This document shows, piece by piece, positions 43,159 through 51,947 of a stretch of DNA of 64,000 nt. The position numbers were made by a program, and so were the translations under genes. The notes beneath the pieces were generated by a model. That model saw only the letters and a list, made by a program, of their open reading frames with translations, did not search any database and was not told where the DNA came from. How positions within the stretch are numbered: position 1 is the stretch's first letter; each line of letters begins with the position of its first letter. Origin of the DNA: JBBRMU01 sp038230655 (GTDB lineage: Bacteria > Patescibacteriota > Microgenomatia > UBA1406 > GWC2-37-13); NCBI GenBank assembly GCA_038230655.1, contig JBBRMU010000001.1, positions 1 to 64,000 on the forward strand, written 5' to 3'.

Positions 43159-43962
43159 TTATGGATGTGTATTTCTATTTGTATTCTTTGCATCTTTTTT
43201 AGTGATAGTTAAATAGCTAACAAAGAAGATAATCAAAACTGCTAAGATCATACTAATCCATCCCTGTCCTAAACCCAAGCCCCCTAGACTATGCGATCTG
43301 CCAATCCAGTCTGCAAATGAGGCTCCAAGCGGTCTAGTTAAAATATATGCAGCCCAGAAGGAGAAAATTCCATTTAGTCCTAAACACCAATAAGCCAAAA
43401 CCGGAATTGCAAATAATATAGAAAAAAGTATTCCTGAGTAAAAGTACCCTAAACCTAAAGTTGTTGCAGTCATGTCACCAACTGCCGTACCTAGCGCAAA
43501 TGTTGTAAGTACAGTCGCCCAATAAAACATCTCCCGACGACGAGTATTTATGCTATGGATTGATAGCGTTTTCTCGCTTTTATACCAAAGCATAAAAATA
43601 ATGGTAAGTGTGATCATAAAAAAGATGGCTGACACTATATAAGGGATGCCTAATCCAATATGTAACACATCAGCTGCCATAGTACCAAAGATTGCCACCA
43701 TTGCCGCAGCTAACCAATAAATCCACGCTACATAACGACGAACTGAGAACTGAAGTACTAATGCAGCTACAATAGCAATCCCTCCTATAGCTACAGCAAA
43801 GATAGGATTGAGCTCATGGACTAAGTAATCTGAAAATGTCTCCCCCATCCCAGTTGTTAACAATTTAATAATCCAAAAAAAAATTGTAATTTCTGGGACT
43901 TTATTTAACGGCTCTTTAAATAGAATATCACTTGATGTCTTTGAATTCTTAGTGATTTCCAT
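43159..43962 (-). CDS. COG4705-type membrane protein, copy 2
   Basis: 267 residues with eight membrane segments. It shares its signature with the neighbour: LNKVPEITIFFWIIK at the start, EKTLSIHSI plus a Arg-rich loop, FALGTA(V/A)GD, FWAAYILTRPLGAS and a closing membrane pair with a Lys-rich tail. COG4705 proteins are membrane-anchored proteins of unknown function. The copies are about half identical by eye, so tandem duplication is likely. It is probably transcribed with copy 1 (29-base gap). Confidence 0.82.
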   Translation of the reverse strand: MEITKNSKTSSDILFKEPLNKVPEITIFFWIIKLLTTGMGETFSDYLVHELNPIFAVAIGGIAIVAALVLQFSVRRYVAWIYWLAAAMVAIFGTMAADVLHIGLGIPYIVSAIFFMITLTIIFMLWYKSEKTLSIHSINTRRREMFYWATVLTTFALGTAVGDMTATTLGLGYFYSGILFSILFAIPVLAYWCLGLNGIFSFWAAYILTRPLGASFADWIGRSHSLGGLGLGQGWISMILAVLIIFFVSYLTITKKDAKNTNRNTHP

Positions 43963-43991
43963 ATTTATTTAGGTGTAATTATTTTCGCTTG

Positions 43992-44798
43992 TTATATCAG
44001 ATTATCAGCAGGTACTAAATCCTTTTTCGTGATGGCAAGATAGATGACTGAAATTAAGATCGCAGAAAGGAAAAGAATACTTGTTACAACGGTACCTAAA
44101 CCTATACCACCATTATCATGAGCTTGAGATAAATAATCGCCTATAGAAGCGCCTAAAGGTCTGGTCAAAATATATGCAATCCAGAATGCAAGTACCGCAT
44201 TCAATTTAAACTTTACATGAGCGATAGTAACAACTGCGATCAGTCCACCAAACATAACTGCAGATAATAAGTACCCTAATTTAAATGATTCTGCCACTAA
44301 GTCTCCTGCAGCCGTGCCCAAGGCAAAAGTAAATAGAATGGCAAGCCAGTAGAAAGCTTCTCTTTTCCGGGTAAAAATTGAATGAATTGAGAGAGTTTTT
44401 TCACTCGCATACCAAGCCGCGAAGATTGCAGCTAACATAATACCAAATATAATTGTGGTTGTTTGTAGTGCGATACCAAAGTTATCTATAAGATTATCAG
44501 TAATTAAGGTTCCGACAACACTAATTAAAACAACGGCAAGCCAATAAATACCAGGTACATATTTTCTTGACTTCATCTGAAAAAAAAGAGTAATGATCAA
44601 TAAACTCCCCATCACTAAAGTTGTCCCAGATAGACCGAGATGTAAGCTGGAATTCAAAAAATCTGCAGCAGTCTCACCAACTGTAGTGCACAGAACTTTA
44701 ATAATCCAAAAAAATATAGTGATCTCAGGCACTTTATTAAGCATCTGAGTGCCGATTGTATTAACTTTATTCTGTTCTCTATTATGTATCGATTTCAT
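43992..44798 (-). CDS. COG4705-type membrane protein, copy 1
   Basis: 268 residues, eight membrane segments, same order of motifs as copy 2 (MLNKVPEITIFFWIIKVL, SEKTLSIHSIFTRKREAFYW, FALGTAAGDL, YILTRPLGASIGD). TATAAT lies 6 nt before the ATG, and TTATTCCCAT (44831-44822, minus) is 11 nt upstream of that -10; the same box with the same spacing precedes the exported-peptide gene at 46633. It faces the two-component genes across an 89-base gap, so control by that regulator is likely. Transport or sensing function not known. Confidence 0.82.
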   Translation of the reverse strand: MKSIHNREQNKVNTIGTQMLNKVPEITIFFWIIKVLCTTVGETAADFLNSSLHLGLSGTTLVMGSLLIITLFFQMKSRKYVPGIYWLAVVLISVVGTLITDNLIDNFGIALQTTTIIFGIMLAAIFAAWYASEKTLSIHSIFTRKREAFYWLAILFTFALGTAAGDLVAESFKLGYLLSAVMFGGLIAVVTIAHVKFKLNAVLAFWIAYILTRPLGASIGDYLSQAHDNGGIGLGTVVTSILFLSAILISVIYLAITKKDLVPADNLI

Positions 44799-44804
44799 AC
44801 GAGA

Positions 44805-44880
44805 ATTATATCTGTATTAAGATGGGAATAACATGAGAATTCTCCTTCTCATCATCTTATCATATTACTCACAGTATAAT
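44805..44880. promoter_or_regulatory. Divergent promoter with a TTRTTCCCAT box
   Basis: Minus: TTATTCCCAT (44822-44831), 11 nt, TATAAT (44805-44810) for COG4705 copy 1. Plus: TATAAT (44875-44880) for the regulator gene. ATGAGAA-TTCTCC-TTCTCAT forms an inverted repeat between them. The box probably binds the adjacent OmpR-type regulator. Confidence 0.5.
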
Positions 44881-44887
44881 AGGCAGT

Positions 44888-45562
44888 ATGCAGATACTCG
44901 TAGTTGAGGATGAAGAAAAAATAGCAAACTTTTTAAGAAGAGGTTTTTTAGAAGAAAGCTATAGTGTTGACATTGCGACAGATGGAGAAGAAGCACTCTA
45001 TAAATTTGATATCAACTCATATGACTGTGTGCTTCTTGATCTTATGATCCCTAAAGTTGATGGAATACAAGTATGTCGAACAATTCGCACAAAAAATACT
45101 AATATCCCAATTCTAATTCTTACTGCAAAAGGCACTGTTGAAGATAAGCTAAATGGCCTCGATGCAGGTGCCGATGACTACTTGACAAAACCTTTTTCTT
45201 TTCATGAGTTATCTGCTCGGATTAGGGCTCTATTAAGACGTGGTAAGAAAGGAGATCCAGTTATATTGACTATAGGAAATCTCTCTTTAAATCCTGCTAC
45301 TAGAGTGGCAATAAGAGGTAACGAAACAATTCATTTAACTGCTCGTGAGTATGCGCTCCTAGAGTATTTCCTTCGCCATCCCAACCAGCTACTTACAAAG
45401 ACCGAAATGTTAGAGCATGTATGGGATTATAACTATAATGGATTGTCTAATATTGTTGAAACATATGTAAAGTATCTCCGTAAGAAATTACAAACCAACT
45501 CTCATGACAAAGATTTAATCCATACTATGAGAGGTTCAGGGTATATATTAAAATCTGAATAA
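44888..45562 (+). CDS. OmpR-family response regulator
   Basis: 224 residues: receiver domain with VEDEEKIANFL, phospho-acceptor in CVLLDLMIPK (about 51), ILTAKGTVEDKL and the conserved LTKPFSFHEL, then an OmpR winged helix (LNPATRVAIRGN...LTAREYALLEYFLRH and the recognition-helix VETYVKYLRKKL). It is the partner of the kinase beginning 4 bases after its stop. TATAAT ends 7 nt before the ATG. Targets probably include the divergent COG4705 genes and the exported peptide gene at 46633. Confidence 0.95.
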   Translation: MQILVVEDEEKIANFLRRGFLEESYSVDIATDGEEALYKFDINSYDCVLLDLMIPKVDGIQVCRTIRTKNTNIPILILTAKGTVEDKLNGLDAGADDYLTKPFSFHELSARIRALLRRGKKGDPVILTIGNLSLNPATRVAIRGNETIHLTAREYALLEYFLRHPNQLLTKTEMLEHVWDYNYNGLSNIVETYVKYLRKKLQTNSHDKDLIHTMRGSGYILKSE

Positions 45563-45566
45563 GATT

Positions 45567-46562
45567 ATGTTTAAGCAGGCACTACTAAAACTAGCACTAT
45601 TATATTCAATACTCTTTTTGATACTTTTTTGGGTTTTTAGTTCAGGATTGTATGTGTGGATGAATAATTCGTTTGGAGAAGGATATATTAGCCAAATTCA
45701 ACAGCGGAAGGGAGTTGATCAGGATGCAATAAGCAAAAATACTAAAGTTGTAACTATAGCCGGAGATGTAGCTCTTGACCAACTTAAAAACATTCTTATT
45801 ATCCTGAACAGTAGTTTGCTTTTTATAATTCCAATTTTCTCCTGGTTTTTAGCTAGACGTACTCTTTCACCTTTACAGGTAATTCATGAGCAGCAAAAAC
45901 AATTCATATCTGATGCTTCCCACGAGATGCGAACTCCCCTATCTATAGTCAGTGGTGAAATTGAAGTAGCGCTTAACAAAAAACGAACAGTTAATGAGTA
46001 TAAAAAAACCTTAGTTAGTACTAAAGAAGAAACTGATAGGTTATCAATTCTTGTAGAGAGCTTATTATTTTTAGCCCAAACGGATAAAAAAATTATTACC
46101 TCTTTTGATCCAGTTGACGTGACAGATCTACTTAGTAGTATTGTTAACTCGCTTCAATTAAAAAGTGATGCAAGAGAAATACAAATCAGAATTGATGTTC
46201 AAAATGTAAGTTCTCCTATAGTAAAAGGTAATTCTGATCTTCTCCGTCAACTATTTTATAATCTTATTGATAATGCACTTATATACACGTCAAATAAAGG
46301 TGGAATTGCAATAAGTTTATCTCAATCTGATAATAATGTGGCTATTGCGATTACAGACACAGGTATAGGTATCCACGAAAAAGATCAACAGAAGATATTA
46401 GAGCGGTTTTATAGAGTAGATTCGTCTCGCTCACAAACAAAAGGATATGGTTTAGGTCTTGCGATTGTATTAGCTATTCTTAAAAAACATCAAGGAAAAC
46501 TAAAAATAAGATCTAAAGTTAATAAAGGGTCTACTTTTACCGTGTTTCTCCCTAAATTCTAA
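45567..46562 (+). CDS. Sensor histidine kinase
   Basis: 331 residues with two membrane segments (about 9-30 and 84-104) framing a short outer loop of about 50 residues, then the dimerisation helix FISDASHEMRTPLS with the phospho-accepting His, N box QLFYNLIDNALIYT, G1 ITDTGIGI and G2 GYGLGLAIVLAI. It senses an unknown envelope or ion cue through the small outer loop and phosphorylates the preceding regulator. Similar in size to minimal OmpR-type kinases; no HAMP domain is clear (RRTLSPLQVI is a short linker). Confidence 0.93.
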   Translation: MFKQALLKLALLYSILFLILFWVFSSGLYVWMNNSFGEGYISQIQQRKGVDQDAISKNTKVVTIAGDVALDQLKNILIILNSSLLFIIPIFSWFLARRTLSPLQVIHEQQKQFISDASHEMRTPLSIVSGEIEVALNKKRTVNEYKKTLVSTKEETDRLSILVESLLFLAQTDKKIITSFDPVDVTDLLSSIVNSLQLKSDAREIQIRIDVQNVSSPIVKGNSDLLRQLFYNLIDNALIYTSNKGGIAISLSQSDNNVAIAITDTGIGIHEKDQQKILERFYRVDSSRSQTKGYGLGLAIVLAILKKHQGKLKIRSKVNKGSTFTVFLPKF

Positions 46563-46581
46563 CTCCCTATCTATTTTCATC

Positions 46582-46608
46582 TTGTTCCCATTATCAGCTC
46601 AGTATACT
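46582..46608 (+). promoter_or_regulatory. Promoter with TTRTTCCCAT box before the exported-peptide gene
   Basis: TTGTTCCCAT (46582-46591), 11 nt, TATACT (46603-46608). The box and spacing repeat those of the COG4705 promoter at 44822-44805, suggesting shared control by the two-component system. Confidence 0.5.
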
Positions 46609-46632
46609 GTATTTATGAAAGGAGGAGAAAAT

Positions 46633-46893
46633 ATGAAAAAAATAATTATTCCTGTTGCCGGACTCGCAATGCTTTTATTGGCAGTCGGTTTCGGATCTAG
46701 ATTAAATAATCAGGATGCTGCTCATGCACAGTCCACCACTATACAAAAGGTAAAACAAGTTGAACCAGATATGGAAACAAATGATGACACAATAAATCCA
46801 GGTCAATCTAAGTCTGCACAAAAAAAAATTGATCAAAATGAGAATGAAAAATCTGGGGTAGATACAGATAGTCAGAAGGAAGATACAAATTGA
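46633..46893 (+). CDS. Small exported acidic peptide, 86 residues
   Basis: ATG 46633 is set by a full AAAGGAGGAG ribosome site (46618-46627), rare in this window. A signal peptide (about 1-32, ending DAAHAQS) is followed by an acidic, Asn/Asp/Lys-rich, probably unfolded chain with no Cys. The gene is at the end of the two-component locus under its own promoter that carries the shared box, so it is a likely target, perhaps an envelope ion-binding or signalling peptide. Function unknown. Confidence 0.7.
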   Translation: MKKIIIPVAGLAMLLLAVGFGSRLNNQDAAHAQSTTIQKVKQVEPDMETNDDTINPGQSKSAQKKIDQNENEKSGVDTDSQKEDTN

Positions 46894-46913
46894 GATGTTT
46901 TCGCAAATTAAAG

Positions 46914-46940
46914 AAACGAGGGAGTAATCTCTCGTTTTTT
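46914..46940 (+). terminator. Intrinsic terminator after the exported-peptide gene
   Basis: AAACGAG...CTCGTTT stem with GGAGTAATCT between, then six T, starting 21 bases past the stop. Confidence 0.85.
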
Positions 46941-47006
46941 ATATGGAATGAATTTTAATCCAATCCATAAATCTATTACTAATAGTAACTCTGATATAAT
47001 ATAGCC

Positions 47007-48104
47007 ATGTACTCATTAAAAATCGGAATCGGCGGTCTTCCAAATGTCGGAAAGTCAACACTTTTTAACGCCCTCCTCCAGAAACAGATTGCATTCGCAG
47101 CAAACTATCCATTTGCAACAATTGAACCCAACGTTGGAGTTGTCGAAGTTCCCAATGAACGACTACCAGTTCTAGCTAAAATCGTTAGAACTGAAAAAAT
47201 TATCCCTGCGATTGTTGAGTTTTATGATATTGCAGGACTTGTTAAAGGTGCTTCGAAAGGAGAAGGTCTCGGCAATAAGTTTTTATCTCACATCAAAGAA
47301 GTCGCAGCCATCGTGCATGTTGTCAGGCTTTTTGAAGATGGTGACATTATCCATGTTGCAAATAAAATAGATGCTTTATCAGATATTCAGACCGTTGACA
47401 CAGAACTCATTCTTGCAGACTTGGAAACTCTCAGTAGGCAACACGAGCCAAAAATGAATGCTACGAAAGATCAGTTGGCAGCATATAAAGTAGTTAAGAT
47501 CCTTAAGAAAAAACTCAATGAAGGTTTACCAGCTAGAAAAATCGAGTTAGATGATGAGCAAAAGGGATTAATTCAACAGCTAAATCTTCTAACAATGAAA
47601 CCGATTTTTTATGTCTTTAATGTTTCTGAGGATCAACTAGCAAAACATACTGAAATAGAACAACAGATCAACAAAGTATTAAAAGAAATGAATGATGAAG
47701 GTATTGGTTATATTTACCTCTGCGCAAAGCTCGAAAACGAAATTGTGAGCTTCTCCCCTTCTGAGCAAAAAGAGTATCTTCAACAGTTCGACTTGCAGGA
47801 AACAGGCCTCAATAGATTAATAAAAAAGGCCTATGAAATTTTAGGGCTTATCTCATTTTTAACCGCGGGAGAAAAAGAAGTCAGAGCTTGGACTATACCA
47901 TTAGGCACATTAGCTCCACAAGCAGCCGGCACTATTCACACAGACTTTGAAAAACACTTTATAAAAGCTGACATTGTAGCTTTTGATGACTTTGTTTCCA
48001 CAAATGGCTGGGTAAAGGCCCGAGAACAGGGCAAAGTTCAGATTGTTGGCAAGGACTTTATGATGAAAGACGGTGAAGTTGTTGAGTTTAAGGTTGGTGT
48101 ATAG
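47007..48104 (+). CDS. ychF: Ribosome-binding ATPase YchF (OBG family)
   Basis: 365 residues, full length. G1 GGLPNVGKST (about 8-17), the YPFATIEPNVG switch I, DIAGLVKGASKGEGLGNKFL with the DxxG motif, and a C-terminal TGS domain that includes FLTAGEKEVRAWTIPLGT, AAGTIHTDFEKHFIKADI and the closing DGEVVEFKVGV. In place of the NKxD GTP motif it has NVSE, typical of YchF and consistent with ATP use. It binds ribosomes. TATAAT (46995-47000) lies 6 nt before the ATG. Confidence 0.96.
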   Translation: MYSLKIGIGGLPNVGKSTLFNALLQKQIAFAANYPFATIEPNVGVVEVPNERLPVLAKIVRTEKIIPAIVEFYDIAGLVKGASKGEGLGNKFLSHIKEVAAIVHVVRLFEDGDIIHVANKIDALSDIQTVDTELILADLETLSRQHEPKMNATKDQLAAYKVVKILKKKLNEGLPARKIELDDEQKGLIQQLNLLTMKPIFYVFNVSEDQLAKHTEIEQQINKVLKEMNDEGIGYIYLCAKLENEIVSFSPSEQKEYLQQFDLQETGLNRLIKKAYEILGLISFLTAGEKEVRAWTIPLGTLAPQAAGTIHTDFEKHFIKADIVAFDDFVSTNGWVKAREQGKVQIVGKDFMMKDGEVVEFKVGV

Positions 48105-48160
48105 CCCTTTTTTTGTGTTATAATCTCCAGATAAGCAGTCTACCCCATTAGATAAATACT

Positions 48161-49081
48161 ATGCCAGAAGAAAAAGAACATTTTCATATTCATTTACCAC
48201 ACCACCATGAACAGCATCCTCCCCTTTTGTCTAACACCACATGGGAAGTGGTACAGTTAGCCCGCCATCCTCAACGTCCACATAGCCTCGACTACTTCAA
48301 AGGACCACATCGGATTTTATCTGACTTTGTGGAGCTTCATGGTGATAGAGTGTATGGAGATGACCCGGCAATTGTCGGTGGAGTCGGAGTTTTTGAAGGC
48401 CAGACTGTGATGGTCATCGGTCATCAGAAAGGCCATACGACAAAAGCAAATATCGCCTGCAACTTTGGAATGCCCAAAGCCGAAGGATTTCGTAAAGCAG
48501 AACGCCTTATGAAACAAGCTGCTCGGTTTGACTACCCTATTTTGACTTTTCTGGACACACAGGGAGCAGATCCATCAAAAGAATCTGAAGAGAGAGGGAT
48601 TGCTCAAGCAATTGCTAAAAACCTAGCAGTCATGCAGAGTATTGAGGTTCCTATTATTGTAACTGTAATTGGAGAGGGAGGTAGCGGTGGGGCTCTGGGA
48701 ATCGGGATTGGTGACCGAGTATTAATGTTAGCAAACTCAATTTTTACCGTGGCTAGCCCCGAACCCGCTGCTGCGATATTATGGCACGACGCCAAACAAG
48801 CTGCTGCAGCAGCTGAAGCAATGCGCATTACTGCTCAAGATAATTTAAACTTCGGGTTTGCCGCTGAAATAATTCCTGAGCCAGAGGGAGGAGCTCATAT
48901 GAACCACTCTGCTACCATAAAAGCCGTACGAGAAGCTATCTCACGTCATCTGACTGAGATACAGACAACATACGATCTACGATCAGAAAAAGGCAAAAGG
49001 CATCTAGTCGTAGATCGTAGACAGAGATATAAAAATATGGGAGCTTTTACCGATATTCCTCCTAATAATAATTCAACTTGA
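48161..49081 (+). CDS. accA: Acetyl-CoA carboxylase carboxyltransferase alpha-like protein
   Basis: 306 residues. The crotonase-fold body carries the AccA signatures: HSLDYFKG, LHGDRVYGDDPAIVGGVGVF, MVIGHQKGHTTKANI, LTFLDTQGADPSKESEERG, IGEGGSGGALGIGIGDRVLML and SPEPAAAILW. The start is replaced by a His-rich stretch HFHIHLPHHHEQHPP that could bind metal. AccA transfers carboxyl from biotin to acetyl-CoA together with AccD; no accB, accC or accD gene is in this window. TATAAT lies about 40 nt upstream of the ATG. Its end overlaps the convergent glycosyltransferase by 9 bases. The actual substrate is open. Confidence 0.85.
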   Translation: MPEEKEHFHIHLPHHHEQHPPLLSNTTWEVVQLARHPQRPHSLDYFKGPHRILSDFVELHGDRVYGDDPAIVGGVGVFEGQTVMVIGHQKGHTTKANIACNFGMPKAEGFRKAERLMKQAARFDYPILTFLDTQGADPSKESEERGIAQAIAKNLAVMQSIEVPIIVTVIGEGGSGGALGIGIGDRVLMLANSIFTVASPEPAAAILWHDAKQAAAAAEAMRITAQDNLNFGFAAEIIPEPEGGAHMNHSATIKAVREAISRHLTEIQTTYDLRSEKGKRHLVVDRRQRYKNMGAFTDIPPNNNST

Positions 49082-49933
49082 CCGTAGATATCTCAAGTAT
49101 GCCCTTGGGAATCTCAAAGCGGAAAATAGAGAAAAAATAACTCCTTGATATCCATCCAAAATACCTTTGTGCCTTATCTGAGTAAGGAAAAACCAGCTTA
49201 GTGGTTTTATTAAAATAAAGTCAACGCTAGTAATGAGGTTCTTCTTTATCTTACCCTGTCTCATTTCATCAACGATTAAATTTATATATCGGGAGTTTCT
49301 TTCTATGTATCTTTTAAATGTCGGAGAGTCATAGTGATACAGGTCATTTTGAAGCCAGCCGACTCTCCCTTCAACCTGCATGACCTCATGTACACTTTTT
49401 GCTGGTAGATGAGCCTTGCCCTTTTTTACGAGGCGGATTGCGCCATCTGGATATACGCCACCATACTTTAAAAATTTTCCTAAAAAGTAATTCAGTCTAG
49501 GTAGATAAAAGGCGACATACGGACCTTCTTCCTCACCTACTCTGCCATCTCGTTTATCTATAAGTTTCTGATGTTTCAAAAACAGTTTTTTGCTCGGCAG
49601 GCCCTCTTCATACTTAGTTACGTAATCATTCGTCATTGCAATCACTTCTTTAATCTCGCTTGCTAGTGCAGGGCTCACAACCTCATCAGCATCAAGCTGT
49701 AAGATCCACTCCCCTTTCGCCCCGTCCATCGCTTTTTGTTTATTAATATGAAAGATTGGGTGATTGTCTGCAACTATTACTTTAGCTGAGTTTTTTTTTG
49801 CTATCTCAACGGTATTATCAGTTGAACTTCCATCTACTACTATAATTTCGTCTGCGATACCCTTCACAGCAGCCAGGCACCGACCAATAGTGGCTTCTTC
49901 ATTATATGTGGCTAGACAGACTGAGAGTTTCAT
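49073..49933 (-). CDS. Family 2 glycosyltransferase (WaaE/KdtX-like)
   Basis: 286 residues. GT-A signatures CLATYNEEATIGRCL, IIVVDGSSTDNTVEIA and DADEVVSP, followed by the WaaE-type middle with YKHQKL/RDGR and a C-terminal YRYLRSS end. YHYDSPTFKRYIERNS is usual in this subgroup, which adds glucose or heptose-like sugars to surface lipids. One hydrophobic stretch near residue 245 may touch the membrane. TATAAT is 7 nt before the ATG; it runs convergent with the AccA-like gene. Confidence 0.88.
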   Translation of the reverse strand: MKLSVCLATYNEEATIGRCLAAVKGIADEIIVVDGSSTDNTVEIAKKNSAKVIVADNHPIFHINKQKAMDGAKGEWILQLDADEVVSPALASEIKEVIAMTNDYVTKYEEGLPSKKLFLKHQKLIDKRDGRVGEEEGPYVAFYLPRLNYFLGKFLKYGGVYPDGAIRLVKKGKAHLPAKSVHEVMQVEGRVGWLQNDLYHYDSPTFKRYIERNSRYINLIVDEMRQGKIKKNLITSVDFILIKPLSWFFLTQIRHKGILDGYQGVIFSLFSALRFPRAYLRYLRSS

Positions 49934-49983
49934 AGAATCTATTATAATATATCTGAATTAATTGGTTTTGATATAATATCTTC

Positions 49984-50532
49984 ATGCTCAAGATCGTTAG
50001 TGTTCCCAATAAAATTCTAAACTCGCCAACCAAGCCTGTAACGAAGTTTGATGGGCCCCTTAAAAAACTTGTTATTGACATGGAAGAGACACTGATAGCG
50101 CAGGTTGATCCTCAAGGAGTTGGACTGGCCGCAACACAGATCGGTCAGAGCCTCTCTCTATTCATTATGAGGCCAGACCCAGATAGCGATACAAAAGTTT
50201 TTATCAATCCCAAAATTTTAAGTTTTGCTCAAAAAGTTCCTAACGAAGTGACTGCAAAAAGAAAACGAAAGAAGAATACTCCTCTTGAAGGTTGCCTCTC
50301 TATTCCCCGAATTTGGTCTCCCGTTAAAAGAGCATATAAGGTCCTGGTGGAATATCAGGATAACGGCGGCAAAGTATTTCAAAACTGGTTTGAAGACTTT
50401 GAGGCAGTTATAGTCCAGCATGAAGTAGATCATCTTAACGGCATTCTTTTTACCCAGCGGGCATTAGAGCAAAATACCCAGTTATTTGAAGAAAAAGATG
50501 GTGAGCTTGAGAAGATAGACTCAAATCTTTAG
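49984..50532 (+). CDS. def: Peptide deformylase
   Basis: 182 residues with all three catalytic motifs: GVGLAATQIG, EGCLSIP (metal Cys) and QHEVDHLNGILF (HExxH). A basic insertion AKRKRKKNTP precedes motif 2. It removes the formyl group from new proteins, using Fe2+ in most bacteria. TATAAT is 6 nt before the ATG (49972-49977). Its end overlaps the convergent L28 gene by 4 bases. Confidence 0.97.
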   Translation: MLKIVSVPNKILNSPTKPVTKFDGPLKKLVIDMEETLIAQVDPQGVGLAATQIGQSLSLFIMRPDPDSDTKVFINPKILSFAQKVPNEVTAKRKRKKNTPLEGCLSIPRIWSPVKRAYKVLVEYQDNGGKVFQNWFEDFEAVIVQHEVDHLNGILFTQRALEQNTQLFEEKDGELEKIDSNL

Positions 50533-50813
50533 ACAGTTGCAACTGGAGTTTCAGCTTCAACCTTATAGTGGGCGAGCTTTAAAAATGGCCTTTTCCCGTC
50601 ATTCATATCTTTTTTAACTCTTTTAAGACATTTATTGCAGAGTTTTATCCGTTTTTCTTCTGAATCCTCAACAATAGTTACATTCTGAAGGTTAGGTAGA
50701 AAAATCCGCTGAGTTTTAGGAGCTCTTTTTTTCCATCGTCCACCAGCAACACCTCTGTGGTGAGTATGGGAACGACCGTATAAAGCGCCTTTTTCGCAGT
50801 GATAACAAATCAT
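50529..50813 (-). CDS. rpmB: Ribosomal protein bL28, zinc-type
   Basis: 94 residues: CYHCEKGALYGRSHTHH at the start, RRW-like KKRAPKTQRIFLPNLQNV and CNKCLKRVKKD. The two CxxC pairs are the zinc-binding C+ form of L28. The C-terminus is slightly longer than the common 63-78 residues. It belongs to the large ribosomal subunit. Convergent with def. No ribosome site is clear. Confidence 0.9.
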   Translation of the reverse strand: MICYHCEKGALYGRSHTHHRGVAGGRWKKRAPKTQRIFLPNLQNVTIVEDSEEKRIKLCNKCLKRVKKDMNDGKRPFLKLAHYKVEAETPVATV

Positions 50814-50901
50814 AGGATAATAAACAGTAGCTTTAAAATAAGCTCTTTTTATGTTAACATAGAACTATCAGAAAATCAATCCCAAGATTGGAATATTACC
50901 T

Positions 50902-51543
50902 ATGATCCAAACCTTATTTAGCAACCCTTTAGTGTTCGTTCTATCCTTATTTGCTTTGATCGTCTCTGTCACTATACATGAGTTTTCACATGCACTGGCG
51001 GCAGATAAACTTGGTGATCCCACTCCCCGACTTCAGGGCAGACTGACATTAAACCCTCTCAAACATCTTGATCCGCTTGGTACAGTCATGATTTTGCTTA
51101 TCGGTTTTGGCTGGGGCAAGCCTGTTACCTTTGATCCATTTAATCTACAAAATCCTAGGAAAGATGCAGCACTTATCTCAATTGCCGGCCCTGTCTCTAA
51201 TTTTATTTTGGCTTTAATACTCTCTATTCTGCTTAGACTGTTCATATTTCTACATATAAATTTTTTAATTATTATAGGATTTTTTATCTTCGTGCCAATT
51301 ATCAAGTTATCTGTACTGTTGGGCATATTCAATCTCATACCTATTCACCCCTTAGATGGGTTTAAAGTCGTTGGCGGAATACTTCCGCGAGAACAAGCTG
51401 ACGAGTGGTATAGTCTTCAAAAGTATGGGATGATCATCCTTCTCTTTCTTATCTTTCCCCTAAACGGGAGGACATCGATGTTAGATATATTATGGAAACC
51501 TGTCCAGATGTTTATTCTTCCTCTTTTCCTTCCCTCATTTTAA
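50902..51543 (+). CDS. M50-family site-2 protease (RseP/YwhC-like)
   Basis: 213 residues with five or so membrane segments. Active-site HEFSH (about 26-30) lies in the first helix and NLIPIHPLDG (about 143-152) is the second metal motif (N-x-x-P-x-x-P-L-D-G). GDPTPRLQGRLTLNPLKHLDPLGT is the usual link. No PDZ domain is present, as in small YwhC-type members. It cleaves membrane proteins within the bilayer. A metallopeptidase gene begins right after it. Confidence 0.92.
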   Translation: MIQTLFSNPLVFVLSLFALIVSVTIHEFSHALAADKLGDPTPRLQGRLTLNPLKHLDPLGTVMILLIGFGWGKPVTFDPFNLQNPRKDAALISIAGPVSNFILALILSILLRLFIFLHINFLIIIGFFIFVPIIKLSVLLGIFNLIPIHPLDGFKVVGGILPREQADEWYSLQKYGMIILLFLIFPLNGRTSMLDILWKPVQMFILPLFLPSF

Positions 51544-51554
51544 ACCCAGTCTTT

Positions 51555-51947
51555 ATGAAGAAAAATCTTAAAGAAATTTGCCGGAAATTTACCGGCAAAC
51601 TCATCGGGACCTCTATAATGAAGCTCTATGTATGTGAGACAATCTCTTTCATGCCAGATGATATTACTGAGTTTGTAACCCAGAACTGCTGGTTTCTGAG
51701 TTCCATGGAAAATGCCTGGGCCTTTACTTTTACGGGTAACGACCTTGCAGATAAGCATCTTATTTTTTTGAGTGACGACCTATTACTACAGCGGGTTGAA
51801 CAAATCAGATTTATCATTGCTCACGAAGTCGGCCATGTAGTACTTGGACACCGGAACTCGGTCATGGTTAGACAAAGCAAAAAAGAAATACAAAAGCAGG
51901 AAAAAGAAGCCGATACTTTCGCTCAAACTTACCTTATCATGGAGTAG
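51555..51947 (+). CDS. IrrE/ImmA-like zinc peptidase
   Basis: 130 residues from ATG 51555, the first start after the upstream stop at 51543. IIAHEVGHVVLGHR contains HExxH and EKEADTFA supplies the third ligand, both typical of ImmA/IrrE proteins, which cut repressors or transcription factors. There is no helix-turn-helix in this copy. Its end overlaps the convergent FN3 gene by 11 bases. Pairing with the site-2 protease in one unit could mean a linked proteolytic cascade. Confidence 0.8.
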   Translation: MKKNLKEICRKFTGKLIGTSIMKLYVCETISFMPDDITEFVTQNCWFLSSMENAWAFTFTGNDLADKHLIFLSDDLLLQRVEQIRFIIAHEVGHVVLGHRNSVMVRQSKKEIQKQEKEADTFAQTYLIME

